Source: an uncultured Lachnospiraceae bacterium (lineage in GTDB: Bacteria; Bacillota; Clostridia; Lachnospirales; Lachnospiraceae). Taken from it: a DNA stretch of 64,000 nt. Positions 9,060 to 16,880 of the stretch are shown here, in pieces; position 1 is the first letter of the stretch, and each line of letters opens with the position of its first letter. The notes beneath the pieces are model-generated. The model ran no database searches, was not told where the DNA came from, and worked only from the letters and a program-made list of their open reading frames with translations. Made by a program: the position numbers and the translations under genes. Where the stretch lies: assembly GCA_937920345.1 (NCBI GenBank), contig CALGVA010000036.1, positions 129,464 through 193,463 on the forward strand. The letters are read 5' to 3'.

Positions 9060-9371
9060 ATGCTGACAGCACAAGCAAAAGAGGACTTCAAGCAGTTTAT
9101 TGAAAGAATTATTTCTTATGCGGTTGTGACGGTAAACGGCAAAGAGGAAAAGAAAGTCATTCACCGCAAGGAAAGACTTTCTGACGGCAGAGTTGCAGTG
9201 TATATCGCAATTACGCCGCAGCTGGGGACGGCTGCAACAATCCAGAAAGTACAGCTTTACAACACGGCTGGGAAGCTATGGGCAGAGAAAGAAGAAGATA
9301 TAAGCCTTTCAAATGTCCAAGAGGGCGCGTTGTACCGTTTCGTGTTCGACTTTGTAGAAAAGGAGGTGTAA
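9060..9371 (+). CDS. Phage structural-region protein of unknown function
   Basis: A 103-residue protein from ATG 9060 behind AAGGAGGGG. It is a mixed alpha/beta sequence with no motif I recognise ('VAVYIAITPQLGTAATIQKVQLYNTAGKLWAEKEEDI' suggests a beta-sandwich edge). It lies in the fibre/appendage interval between gpI and the DGR target and belongs to the same operon, 18 bases after the previous stop. A fibre-associated role is possible from position only. Confidence 0.6.
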   Translation: MLTAQAKEDFKQFIERIISYAVVTVNGKEEKKVIHRKERLSDGRVAVYIAITPQLGTAATIQKVQLYNTAGKLWAEKEEDISLSNVQEGALYRFVFDFVEKEV

Positions 9372-9376
9372 AAACA

Positions 9377-9871
9377 ATGTACGAACCTAAGTTATGGCAG
9401 GATCATGTGACGGAATTTGAAAACAGATACACAGAAAGCCGGAATGATGATGGGACAATAACACACACACCCGTTGAGGGTGAAGTGATCCAGCAAGGGA
9501 CACCGCAGAACGCGGCGAACTTCAACCACATGGAGGACGGCATTTCAAACGCTGGGGAACTGGCGGCATTGATGGCAGTCGGGGCGATACACCAGCAGCA
9601 GTCATTAAAAGACCTTGCCGGGGAAGTGATCGCAGTGACAATGACAAATACACAGGAATATCCATTTAACAATTCCGTCAAAACCGTGTCACTGGCGCAG
9701 AGCCGCAACCATGTTGACTATACAGTAACAGCGGAAGTTGTGGAGCATTCCGGGGGATTTCCGGGAGAAATCGAGATTTCCGCGAAACTGCAAAACGGCT
9801 TCAAGGTTGCTTTCACTGGAAGCGCAAAGAGCGTTACGGTCAAATTATATGTGAAAGGCGGGTTTTATTGA
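9377..9871 (+). CDS. Phage tail-fibre-region protein, N-terminus like fibre attachment segments
   Basis: A 164-residue protein. ATG 9377 follows GGAGGTG; an upstream in-frame start at 9278 overlaps the previous gene and has no binding site. The N-terminal segment 'TPVEGEVIQQGTPQNAANFNHMEDGI' is a recurring motif in firmicute phage tail and receptor-binding proteins. The C-terminal half is beta-rich ('VTVKLYVKGGFY'). It probably forms part of the fibre or its adaptor. Stop and next start overlap (TGATG). Confidence 0.65.
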   Translation: MYEPKLWQDHVTEFENRYTESRNDDGTITHTPVEGEVIQQGTPQNAANFNHMEDGISNAGELAALMAVGAIHQQQSLKDLAGEVIAVTMTNTQEYPFNNSVKTVSLAQSRNHVDYTVTAEVVEHSGGFPGEIEISAKLQNGFKVAFTGSAKSVTVKLYVKGGFY

Positions 9872-10047
9872 TGGCAGCAGTAATTATCAAGCAGGAGGGA
9901 CGCAGAGCGCATGAAGAAGCGGTGCTGCGTTCTTTTGGAGTGAAGGGAAAGGGAACGCCAGCCCAGCGGGAAGCAGCAGAAGTCATTGCAGCCCGCACGG
10001 TTGAAGTAGTAAAAGGAGGTAGAGACAATGGCAAAAGATACTACTAA
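9871..10047 (+). CDS. Small phage protein of unknown function (58 aa)
   Basis: ATG 9871 overlaps the preceding TGA and the frame runs to TAA at 10045-10047, overlapping the next gene by 20 bases. The product is basic and helical ('EAVLRSFGVKGKGTPAQREAAEVIAARTVEVVKGG'). Good coupling geometry argues that it is translated. The last residues overlap the ribosome binding site and start of the next gene. No family recognised. Confidence 0.5.
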   Translation: MAAVIIKQEGRRAHEEAVLRSFGVKGKGTPAQREAAEVIAARTVEVVKGGRDNGKRYY

Positions 10048-10387
10048 GATCAATGTAGTGGAAAAAGAACCGGGAAAACCGCATATTGAATTTGCGGTTT
10101 CCGGGGGAAAGAAGATCACTTTCGGTGATGATGAACTGACAATCAATCTGGCAGCCAGAGAACGTGACGAAGCAGTGACACTTGACATTTGTTTTGACGC
10201 TGAAAGCGGTATTGTGATCGGCGTGGGCGGCACGGCACAGAGGTATGCGGCACAGATTGACATTCCGGCACGGCGTTATGATGTGATCGAGGACGGAAAA
10301 GACGACGTGACGGGAGAACCACGGGAAGTTCCCATGCCGATTCCGTTTGATATTTCACTTTGCACACTTACATTATGGGAGGTATAA
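10028..10387 (+). CDS. Phage structural-region protein of unknown function
   Basis: A 119-residue protein from ATG 10028 behind AAAGGAGGT. It is strongly acidic and beta-rich ('GGKKITFGDDELTINLAARERDEAVTLDICFDAESG'). It sits directly upstream of the DGR target protein in the same operon. No named family recognised. Its position suggests an adaptor or chaperone for the receptor-binding protein, as an inference only. Confidence 0.55.
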   Translation: MAKDTTKINVVEKEPGKPHIEFAVSGGKKITFGDDELTINLAARERDEAVTLDICFDAESGIVIGVGGTAQRYAAQIDIPARRYDVIEDGKDDVTGEPREVPMPIPFDISLCTLTLWEV

Positions 10388-10391
10388 AAGT

Positions 10392-11450
10392 ATGGGAAAT
10401 TTTGATGATTTGAGCATGGCGGTTGCTTCATTTGGGGGCAACAACAAAGTTATTTATGATGATCTGGAAAAGCCGTCGATCATGGTCGGTATACCGAAAA
10501 TGAAGTTTTCGGACCTTATCACCGGGGGAACACAGGACACGCTGGATGTTTTCAAGGTGGACGGCGTAGAAAGGGAAATACTGTATATTTCAAAGTATCA
10601 AAACGTTGTAGTAAATGATCGTGCATATTCCTTGCCCATGAAGGACCCGAAAGTATATATCAATTTTGATTCCGCACTTGCAGCTTGCCGCAAAAAGGGC
10701 GCGGGCTGGGGTCTGACACCTAATGGATTATGGGGCGCACTTATGTTGTGGTGCAACCGCAACAACCATTTACCGCGCGGCAACACGAACTGGGATAGAA
10801 GCTATGAAAAAGGATATGAAAAAGGCGTAAATACATATGTTGACGGATCACACGGCGGCGGTAGGACTGCAACGGGCAGCGGACCCGTAACATGGTATCA
10901 CGACGGAAGCCCGGCTGGTATTGCGGACCTTTGCGGCAATGTTTGGGAATGGGTTGCAGGGCTGCGCATTGTCGGCGGTGAAATCCAGATAATCCCGTAT
11001 GGAAATTGCATGAGGGCTGATTGCGATATGTCCGCAGATAGCACGGAATGGAAAGCGATCAAGCCGGACGGGACCTTTGTCAATCCGGGGACGCTGGGAA
11101 CGCTGCACTATGACCTTGTAAGCGGAAAGATCGTGATAGGGACAGCCACAAATTCTGCTTTCAATACAAATATTGCGCTTTCCGGCGTGGCAGCGGCAAG
11201 CGGCGTAAACATTCCGCAGATCGTCAAAGCACTGGGCTTGATGAAAGACACTGCGGACATTTACCCGACTACGGGACACCAGCTTTATGTTAACAGCGAG
11301 GGCGAACGGCTGCCGTTCCGGGGGTCTGGCTTCTACGGCACGTCCGGCGGCGGTGTGGGGGCGTTGTATTTGTACTACGCGCGTTCCTTCGTCATCAACC
11401 GTGTTGGCTTCCGCTCCGCTTATGATGAAAAACTGGCAACTGAAAACTGA
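10392..11450 (+). CDS. DGR target protein: formylglycine-enzyme/C-type-lectin-fold receptor-binding protein
   Basis: A 352-residue protein from ATG 10392 (GGGAGG at 10378-10383); an upstream in-frame start at 10347 overlaps the previous gene. The second half has the FGE-sulfatase / C-type-lectin pattern used by DGR variable proteins: 'GWGLTPNGLWGALMLWCNRNN', 'PRGNTNW', 'GIADLCGNVWEWVAGLRI', and the terminal 'RGSGFYGTSGGGVGALYLYYARSF...VGFRS'. Residues about 307-343 are encoded by the variable repeat; only 9 residues follow. The protein is probably displayed at the tail tip and binds the host receptor, with diversified surface loops. Avd, template repeat and reverse transcriptase follow on the same strand. 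Confidence 0.92.
   Translation: MGNFDDLSMAVASFGGNNKVIYDDLEKPSIMVGIPKMKFSDLITGGTQDTLDVFKVDGVEREILYISKYQNVVVNDRAYSLPMKDPKVYINFDSALAACRKKGAGWGLTPNGLWGALMLWCNRNNHLPRGNTNWDRSYEKGYEKGVNTYVDGSHGGGRTATGSGPVTWYHDGSPAGIADLCGNVWEWVAGLRIVGGEIQIIPYGNCMRADCDMSADSTEWKAIKPDGTFVNPGTLGTLHYDLVSGKIVIGTATNSAFNTNIALSGVAAASGVNIPQIVKALGLMKDTADIYPTTGHQLYVNSEGERLPFRGSGFYGTSGGGVGALYLYYARSFVINRVGFRSAYDEKLATEN
11311..11421 (+). repeat. DGR variable repeat (VR)
   Basis: A 111-bp segment aligns without gaps to 12035-12145 at an offset of 724 bases. I counted 15 mismatches, and every one lies where the downstream copy has adenine (15 of 23 template adenines differ, 0 of 88 other positions). The last 20 bases of the repeat (11402-11421) contain no template adenine and are identical, as expected for the initiation (IMH-side) end. 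Confidence 0.97.
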
Positions 11451-11458
11451 TAAACTGC

Positions 11459-11480
11459 GGGGATGACGGCAGCCATCCCC
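11459..11480 (+). other. Inverted repeat downstream of the VR (candidate DGR hairpin/cruciform)
   Basis: GGGGATG at 11459-11465 and CATCCCC at 11474-11480 form a 7-bp stem with an 8-base loop, 37 bases after the VR end and just past the target stop codon. DGRs often have such a hairpin close to the VR that stimulates retrohoming. A plain transcriptional role is the alternative, although no U-run follows. Confidence 0.5.
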
Positions 11481-11513
11481 ATCGAAAAAATATAAAAAGG
11501 CAGGGCGCGGGAA

Positions 11514-11969
11514 ATGCAAGAAAATTCAAGGGAAGAATTGCCGCAGCTTGACGCAGTGCAGGACAACGCCACGCAAGAAGATTTTCACACCAAAAACAAA
11601 ATATATGAATTGCTTTTGTATGCGGGACCGCAGCTAGAACAATTTCCGAAGTCACAACGGCGGCTTGCGGATGATATACGGGGAACTATGCTGAATATGC
11701 TGCGGTTAGTGGTGACGCTGGAAAACAAGCACTATAAGAAAACAACGCTGGGCGATTTAGACAATGAAGTTGACGTATTGCGCCATCTTGTAAGACTTGC
11801 GGCAGACCCGAACTATATGAGGGATAAAAAGCCGTGTTTGCCCATAAAGAAATACGAGCAGATTTCACGCAAAATAAATGAAATCGGCTGCATGATAGGT
11901 GGGTACTATAAATCACTAAACGGCAGCCCAGCCGCGCAAAGCGGCGCAGGGAAGCAGAAAAAGAGATAA
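11514..11969 (+). CDS. avd: DGR accessory variability determinant (Avd-like, four-helix bundle)
   Basis: A 151-residue, fully helical, basic-rich protein between VR and TR. It has the Avd/bAvd layout: helix 1 'FHTKNKIYELLLYAGPQLEQFPKSQRRLADDIRGTMLNMLRLVVT', helix 2 'LGDLDNEVDVLRHLVRLAAD', and helices 3-4 'YEQISRKINEIGCMIGGYYKSL'. Avd pentamers bind the reverse transcriptase and the template RNA and are needed for cDNA synthesis. The ribosome binding site is weak (AAGGCAGGG). The assignment rests on helical pattern and position between VR and TR. Confidence 0.85.
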   Translation: MQENSREELPQLDAVQDNATQEDFHTKNKIYELLLYAGPQLEQFPKSQRRLADDIRGTMLNMLRLVVTLENKHYKKTTLGDLDNEVDVLRHLVRLAADPNYMRDKKPCLPIKKYEQISRKINEIGCMIGGYYKSLNGSPAAQSGAGKQKKR

Positions 11970-12000
11970 AAAGCAGGGGCATTGCCGCCCTTGCTTTTTG
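11968..12000 (+). terminator. Hairpin with U-run between avd and the DGR template repeat
   Basis: AAAAAGCAGGGG pairs with CCCTTGCTTTTT (12-bp stem including one G-U pair, loop of about 8) directly at the avd stop. It resembles a rho-independent terminator, yet TR and the reverse transcriptase lie downstream on the same strand. It may therefore attenuate, or form the 5' boundary of the template RNA. Confidence 0.65.
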
Positions 12001-12034
12001 TATATGGGAATAAGCCGTTAGTAGGGTATTGCCG

Positions 12035-12145
12035 TGCCGTTCCGGGGGTCTAGCTTCAACAACACGTCCAACGGCGGTGTAGGGGCGTTGAATTTGAACA
12101 ACGCGCGTTCCAACGTCAACAACAATGTTGGCTTCCGCTCCGCTT
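12035..12145 (+). repeat. DGR template repeat (TR)
   Basis: A 111-bp non-coding copy of the VR. It is rich in AAC triplets placed at the codons that vary in the target (the virtual translation is Asn-rich where VR has Tyr, Phe, Gly, Ile and Arg). AAC is the preferred TR codon because mutating both adenines reaches many amino acids without creating stops. The last 20 bases contain no adenine, protecting the priming end. Confidence 0.97.
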
Positions 12146-12324
12146 CACCCCATTTTGCCAGTAGTCACAAGCACAAGTGCTTGCGTCCCGCGCGTTTGGG
12201 TTTAAGGGGTTTATTTCCATTCCGAGGGGGACCGGCAGAGGGGACCCGCAGGAAAAAGATTGAATTGCCGTGAAAACTGTTAGTAAGCCGCAGCGGATTC
12301 CCGGGCGGCTAAAAGCTGGCAGAA
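12146..12324 (+). other. TR-RT spacer with a perfect palindrome
   Basis: A 179-bp gap between the template repeat and the reverse transcriptase. Positions 12168-12183 form a 16-bp palindrome (CAAGCACAAGTGCTTG). In characterised DGRs the RNA just 3' of TR contains structured sequence that primes and licenses cDNA synthesis, so this is a candidate for that element. I found no convincing open reading frame here; a 79-codon frame through TR is a shadow. Confidence 0.55.
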
Positions 12325-13515
12325 ATGCCGGATAATAAGTTACGTTTGAAATGGAAAAACCAGAGTAAATTTGCACGGCGCATTTTTAACGATAGGAGGG
12401 AAAAGGGATTGCAGACCATCAAAAATATTTTCCCGTTGATATATGACTTTGAAAATCTTTTCAATGCCTACAAGAAAGCCATTAAATGCAAAAGGTACAG
12501 ACCAGACGTAATGGAATATACGGACCGGCTGGAAGAAAATCTGATTGAATTGCAGAATGAATTGATCTGGAAGACTTACAGCGTAGGACAGTATAACATT
12601 TTCTATGTGTACGAACCTAAAAAGCGCATGATTATGTCATTGAAATTCAAAGACCGGGTGGCGCAACACGCTATCTATAGCATATTAAACCCGTACTTTG
12701 AAAAGCAGTTTATTTCTGACAGCTACGCTTGCCGGGTAGGCAAGGGGACGCACAGGGCAATAAAGAAGCTGCAAAGCTGGTTAAGGAAGACAGACAGGAA
12801 GCCGAAACGCTTTTATTATTTAAAGCTGGATATTTCAAAATATTTTTACCGGGTAGATCATGAAATTTTAATGGAAATTCTGCAAAGGAAGATTGCGGAC
12901 AAAGATTTGCTGCACGTTCTTTCTGTGATCGTAAATTGCGAAGACACCAATTTTGGACTACCGCTGGGCGCGGATGTGGGCAATGTTGCCTATGATGAAT
13001 TGTTGGGAGAAGTAGGGCTGCCAATAGGCAATTTGACTTCTCAAATGTTCGCTAATCTGTATTTGAACGAACTTGACCAGCACTGCAAACACAAGTTGCA
13101 TTTGCATTACTATATCCGTTATATGGACGACATTATAATACTACACCATGACAAGAAATATCTGGAAAGGGTAAAACAGGACATTGCCGGATTTCTGGAT
13201 GTGAAATTGCATTTACAGCTGAACAGTAAAACATGCATAAGACCAACGAGCATGGGCATTGAGTTTGTCGGCTTCCGCGTGTGGTCAACACACATCAAAT
13301 TGAGGAAGAAGACAGCAAAGAAGATGAAAAAGCGGTTGAAGTATATGTTTTCAGCGTTTCATAACGGGGAAATTGACCGGGAAACACTAGACCGCAGCAT
13401 TGCTTCATATAAGGGCATTTTGCAGCACTTCAACAGCTATGGTCTGCGGCAAAGTCTAAATGAAATGTACAAGAAGGAGGTGAAGACAGAAGATGGGAGC
13501 AGTACAGACGATTGA
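12325..13515 (+). CDS. DGR reverse transcriptase
   Basis: A 396-residue retron/DGR-clade reverse transcriptase. Motifs in order: 'KKRMIMSLKFKDRVAQHAI' (palm entry), 'FYYLKLDISKYFYRVDHEIL' (motif 3 Asp), 'GLPIGNLTSQMFANLYLNELD' (motif 4, where I-G-N-L-T-S-Q from residue 234 is the DGR form rather than Q-G of group II introns and retroviruses), catalytic YMDD at 266-269, and 'GIEFVGFRVWSTHIKLRKKTAKKMKKRL' (thumb). It copies TR RNA with errors at adenines, and the cDNA replaces the VR. The ATG at 12325 has a poor binding site, suggesting low expression. It overlaps the next gene by 23 bases. Confidence 0.97.
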   Translation: MPDNKLRLKWKNQSKFARRIFNDRREKGLQTIKNIFPLIYDFENLFNAYKKAIKCKRYRPDVMEYTDRLEENLIELQNELIWKTYSVGQYNIFYVYEPKKRMIMSLKFKDRVAQHAIYSILNPYFEKQFISDSYACRVGKGTHRAIKKLQSWLRKTDRKPKRFYYLKLDISKYFYRVDHEILMEILQRKIADKDLLHVLSVIVNCEDTNFGLPLGADVGNVAYDELLGEVGLPIGNLTSQMFANLYLNELDQHCKHKLHLHYYIRYMDDIIILHHDKKYLERVKQDIAGFLDVKLHLQLNSKTCIRPTSMGIEFVGFRVWSTHIKLRKKTAKKMKKRLKYMFSAFHNGEIDRETLDRSIASYKGILQHFNSYGLRQSLNEMYKKEVKTEDGSSTDD

Positions 13516-13993
13516 CCCAGCCGCCGTCTGGGAAGAAATCAAGTGGATTTTATCAATACTTGCAGGGTGTGGGATTGTGATTGATCTAACGCCGGGCGTA
13601 AAGTTTCAGCCCGTGCGTTGGTTATTGAAACGGCTGGGAAATCTCATAAACGCGGATATTAAGAAACAACTTGACGAACTGCAAAAGGAAGTCACGGAAT
13701 TTAAGGTGGACAGCTGGCGCACGGAAATTCTGGACTTTTCCGATAGCTGTATGAACCATAGGCGGCACACAAAAGAGCAATTTGATCATGTGATAGAAAT
13801 TTTGGACAGATACGATAAGTATATCACGGAAAACAAGCTGACAAACGGGCAAGTTGATGTTGCGCATGAGTACATTTTGGAGATTTACAAGCAGTGCATA
13901 CGGGAAAATGATTTTGCACTTGATGAAGAAGAAGAAAAAGCCCGGAAAGAAGCTGCGGTAAAAGCCAGAAGAAACGGAGGTGAAAGAAAGTGA
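13493..13993 (+). CDS. Phage membrane-anchored coiled-coil protein of unknown function
   Basis: A 166-residue protein from ATG 13493 behind AAGGAGGTG, starting inside the RT gene. A hydrophobic segment (about 15-33, 'IKWILSILAGCGIVIDL') is followed by a long charged helix with coiled-coil character ('KKQLDELQKEVTEF') and an acidic/basic C-terminus. Such proteins are frequent just before holin and endolysin genes in firmicute phages. A lysis-accessory role is inferred from position. It overlaps the next gene by 4 bases. Confidence 0.6.
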   Translation: MGAVQTIDPAAVWEEIKWILSILAGCGIVIDLTPGVKFQPVRWLLKRLGNLINADIKKQLDELQKEVTEFKVDSWRTEILDFSDSCMNHRRHTKEQFDHVIEILDRYDKYITENKLTNGQVDVAHEYILEIYKQCIRENDFALDEEEEKARKEAAVKARRNGGERK

Positions 13994-14370
13994 AATATGT
14001 TTTTGTATTTGTCGGCGGCTTTCTGTTAGCGGTTACACTGATTGCCGTTTACAATCTGCCCGGAATGAGACGACAGCGCAGGAAACGGAAAAAGGAACTG
14101 GAAGAACACCCGGAAAAGAAAAGCGGCACAACAAAAGTGCTGCTTTTTTCAATCCTTTTGACCTATTACATAGCGTTTGCCGTGGGGGTCTGGGTGGTTG
14201 TGTTCAAAGATATATACCAGCTGGGAACACTATTGACATTTACCGGGGGCGTGACAGCTGCCGCAGTAGCTTTCTATTGCTGGAAAGCAAAAGCGGAAAA
14301 TTTGCTGAAAATTAAGGCAGGGAACCCGGACTTGTGTGGATCGTTGTCTGATTTCGCGGGTATGCCATAG
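13990..14370 (+). CDS. Small multi-pass phage membrane protein, possible holin-like
   Basis: A 126-residue protein from GTG 13990 (GGAGGTG upstream). There are three predicted membrane spans: about 3-20, 50-70 and 77-95, separated by a strongly basic loop ('RRQRRKRKKELEEHPEKKSG'). Size, topology and place directly before the endolysin are compatible with a holin or antiholin, but a better LLH-type holin lies after the endolysin. No family recognised. Confidence 0.55.
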   Translation: MKYVFVFVGGFLLAVTLIAVYNLPGMRRQRRKRKKELEEHPEKKSGTTKVLLFSILLTYYIAFAVGVWVVVFKDIYQLGTLLTFTGGVTAAAVAFYCWKAKAENLLKIKAGNPDLCGSLSDFAGMP

Positions 14371-14383
14371 GAGGTAGAAGAAA

Positions 14384-15907
14384 TTGAACGAAGCAGGGGA
14401 AAAAGAGGTTGCGGCAGCCGCCGCAGCCATTATTTTTGCCAATGAGGGCGGTTATTCTTCCGTAAATGCCAATGACAATGGGGCGGTAAGTGTAGGGAAA
14501 GTGCAGTGGCACGGAAACCGGGCATTGTTATTGCTGAAAAACATTGCACAGAAGATAGGGAAGCAAGCCGCAACGGATATTCTGGGGGCGGCATTGCACA
14601 ACGAGATTTTGACCGCCGCGAACTGGCAGACGCGGACCGTGACAGTAGCAGAGAAAGAAAAACTGTCAAAGTTGCTGGGAACACAGCAGGGAAGGGAAGC
14701 GCAGGACGCGCAAGCGGAAGCAGACATTTTGCTTTATGTGTCAAACGGGGTCAAGCTGGGAATTGAGGATAAGCAAAGCCTTGTATACTATGCAGATTTG
14801 GAAAATCAAGGCGGCGCAGGGGCTTCAAAGCGCGTGGGGATGGCAGCGGCACATAATGTCGGAGGACCGGCAAAAGTAACGCTTTCAGCTATTCACGCGG
14901 CAGCGTTGGCAGATAAGACAATGGGGAAGTATGCAAGCCGCAGGACGCTTGTATATAAAAAAACCGCAGCGTTGTTCTGCGGAAGCAGCAGCGCAGGAGA
15001 TCAGAATGGAGGTGGAAAGACTATGGGCGTAAGAATCGGACACGCAAGCATTTCTGAAAATGGGACGGTAAACGGCGCAAAGGGCGACGGCACAGGGAAA
15101 GAAGTGTGCGTGCGTGAATGGTATTCTAAACCGTGGGATTTTATGGCGATTCACCCGGAAGAAGCCGTGCGCGAGAAACACGCAAAGGCGGTGGAAGCAG
15201 CTTGCGCAAATGACAACATAGGTTATGGGCAGGGAGACAGAAACACGCTGAACACACTTGCAAAAGCGGTGGGTTATGATCTGTCAAAAGTGGGAAAGTG
15301 CAACTGCGATTGCTCAAGTTTGCAGAATGTGGCGGCGGTCGCTTCCGGCGCGGCGGGCGTGTCATATGGCGGCAATGGCTGGACCACATCAACCATGAAA
15401 GCGGCATTACAGAAAGCCGGGTACAAGATCATAACCGCAAGGGAATATCTGGACAATGCGGCATATTGCGTCCGGGGCGCAATTTACGTCAAGACTGCAA
15501 GTCATACGATCTGCGGTCTGGATAACGGGACAAATTGCAAGAAGACACTGGAAAAAGCGGGGCTGACGGCTTCCGCGCCGCAAAACACCGCAGCGGCAGG
15601 AGAAAGAAACTATACCGTAAAAAAGGGCGACACCCTTTCTAAGATCGCAAGCGAGTATGGCACAACCTATCAGAAGTTAGCAAGCTATAACGGCATTGCC
15701 AATCCAAGTGCAATCCGCGTGGGGCAAATTATCAGAATACCAGAAAGCGGATCGCGCACATATACCGTGAAAGCTGGGGATAGCTTGTGGAGCATAGCAG
15801 CCGCACAGTTGGGAGACGGTGCACGGTACAATGAGATCAAGACCATAAACGGACTGACAAGCAATGTGATTCACACAGGGCAGACGTTGAAACTGCCTAC
15901 AAAATAA
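14384..15907 (+). CDS. Modular phage endolysin (two catalytic modules plus two LysM)
   Basis: A 507-residue protein from TTG 14384 behind GGAGGTAG. Residues 1-200 have a lysozyme/chitosanase-like helical module ('AAIIFANEGGYSSVNANDNGAVSVGKVQWHG'). Residues about 210-390 form a peptidoglycan amidohydrolase of a type common in clostridial phages ('IGHASISENGTVNGAKGDGTGKEVCVREWY', then the cysteine cluster C-N-C-D-C-S-S at about 305-311, a likely catalytic Cys region). Two LysM domains follow (about 407-450 'YTVKKGDTLSKIASEYG' and 460-505 'YTVKAGDSLWSIA'), binding peptidoglycan. No signal peptide, so release depends on a holin. Confidence 0.88.
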   Translation: MNEAGEKEVAAAAAAIIFANEGGYSSVNANDNGAVSVGKVQWHGNRALLLLKNIAQKIGKQAATDILGAALHNEILTAANWQTRTVTVAEKEKLSKLLGTQQGREAQDAQAEADILLYVSNGVKLGIEDKQSLVYYADLENQGGAGASKRVGMAAAHNVGGPAKVTLSAIHAAALADKTMGKYASRRTLVYKKTAALFCGSSSAGDQNGGGKTMGVRIGHASISENGTVNGAKGDGTGKEVCVREWYSKPWDFMAIHPEEAVREKHAKAVEAACANDNIGYGQGDRNTLNTLAKAVGYDLSKVGKCNCDCSSLQNVAAVASGAAGVSYGGNGWTTSTMKAALQKAGYKIITAREYLDNAAYCVRGAIYVKTASHTICGLDNGTNCKKTLEKAGLTASAPQNTAAAGERNYTVKKGDTLSKIASEYGTTYQKLASYNGIANPSAIRVGQIIRIPESGSRTYTVKAGDSLWSIAAAQLGDGARYNEIKTINGLTSNVIHTGQTLKLPTK

Positions 15908-15928
15908 GGGAAAGCGGAGGAAACAGAA

Positions 15929-16480
15929 ATGAACAAAGAAGTTATTTTTTCAATCATTTATTGCGCAGTGACAGTGGGGGCATTTTGCGCAGGAAAGTAT
16001 ATTTTCCCCAACATTCCGGCAAGCGTCAAAGATAAGCTGGCAGAACTTGCAGAATGGGCAGCAAAGTTTGTTGTCTGGGCAAGGGAGTTTAAGAAGACGG
16101 AGAGCGGGGAAAAGAAGATGGAAGCCGTAGTTAAGCAGCTGAAAGAGATCGCTGAAAAAGCTGGGATGGATGTTACGGAAGATCAGCTGAAAGCCATTGC
16201 CCAGACTGCATATGAAGCGATGAAAGCAGGGGAAGCGGAAGCACAGCCAGAACAGCTTATGAAAGCGATCGAAGCACAGACAATGCCTACGGTGGTAATA
16301 AACACGGGGACGGTAGCGGTAGCAACAGACAACGTGCCGGACGGAGCATTGCAGCCTAACCCGGATGGGGCGGTGAATGCATACGACGGAGAAGGAAACA
16401 AAGTGGGGACAGTATCTGCGGAGGAAGCAGAGAGAGCCGCGAGCAATGTCGGCGTGATTGTCACGGAGGACAACGGATAA
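15929..16480 (+). CDS. Phage holin, LLH-family-like
   Basis: A 183-residue protein from ATG 15929 behind AGCGGAGGA. It has one N-terminal membrane span (about 7-27), then 'WAAKFVVWAREFKKTESGEKKMEAVVKQLKEIAEKAGMDVTEDQLKAIAQTAYEAMK', the hallmark arrangement of LLH holins (LC3/phi-like). The last 60 residues are acidic and low in complexity. It forms the membrane lesion that releases the endolysin encoded 21 bases upstream. It is the last rightward gene before a terminator. Confidence 0.8.
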   Translation: MNKEVIFSIIYCAVTVGAFCAGKYIFPNIPASVKDKLAELAEWAAKFVVWAREFKKTESGEKKMEAVVKQLKEIAEKAGMDVTEDQLKAIAQTAYEAMKAGEAEAQPEQLMKAIEAQTMPTVVINTGTVAVATDNVPDGALQPNPDGAVNAYDGEGNKVGTVSAEEAERAASNVGVIVTEDNG

Positions 16481-16522
16481 TTATGCCGCGCTGACACACC
16501 AGACAACCCCAAAAACAGAGTT

Positions 16523-16562
16523 AAAGCCCGTAAGTGTAAAAATATACGCTTGCGGGCTTTTT
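16523..16562 (+). terminator. Rho-independent terminator after the lysis genes (probably bidirectional)
   Basis: AAAGCCCG at 16523-16530 begins a stem of about 15 bp (two G-U pairs) closed by TACGCTTGCGGGCTTT and followed by a short U-run. It lies between the convergent holin gene and the leftward gene ending at 16588, so it can serve both strands. Confidence 0.85.
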
Positions 16563-16587
16563 GGCGTTTACAGGGCGAATTAGAGGG

Positions 16588-16827
16588 CTATTTCACAGCA
16601 GCCAAAATCTCTTTGTATTCGTCAACTTCAAGGTCAAAGAAACAACTATTGCAATCAAGCAATTCCAGAACTTCAACAACTGCGTCTTCTGGGTCGCAGT
16701 GACCGCTTTTCTCAATATTCCAGTGGTACACACAGCGGGAAAGTGGAAGCATATCAGATTTTATGCTTGAGCAGCTGCAAAGCCGATCATAAACGTTGGG
16801 TGGAAGATTGCGCCATTTGTTATCCAT
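16588..16827 (-). CDS. Small phage accessory protein, unknown (79 aa)
   Basis: A leftward gene. The start is taken at 16827 (AGAGAGGAAAATAAT precedes the ATG) rather than an upstream frame at 16899 that overlaps its neighbour. Asp/Cys-containing sequence 'LCSCSSIKSDMLPLSRCVYHWNIEKSGHCDPEDAVVEVLELLDCNSCFFDLEVDEYKEIL' has several cysteines that could bind metal. It forms a transcription unit with the gene at 16881-17120 under an operator-containing promoter. No family recognised. Confidence 0.6.
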   Translation of the reverse strand: MDNKWRNLPPNVYDRLCSCSSIKSDMLPLSRCVYHWNIEKSGHCDPEDAVVEVLELLDCNSCFFDLEVDEYKEILAAVK

Positions 16828-16880
16828 ATTATTTTCCTCTCTTTCTGGAGGGCAGCAGCAGAGCCGCCCCAGTGGTTTTA

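Noticed and set aside
12034..12273. A 79-codon open frame running through the DGR template repeat
   Set aside because: It is the translation of the TR itself (Asn-rich by design) with no binding site; TR is a template RNA, not a gene.
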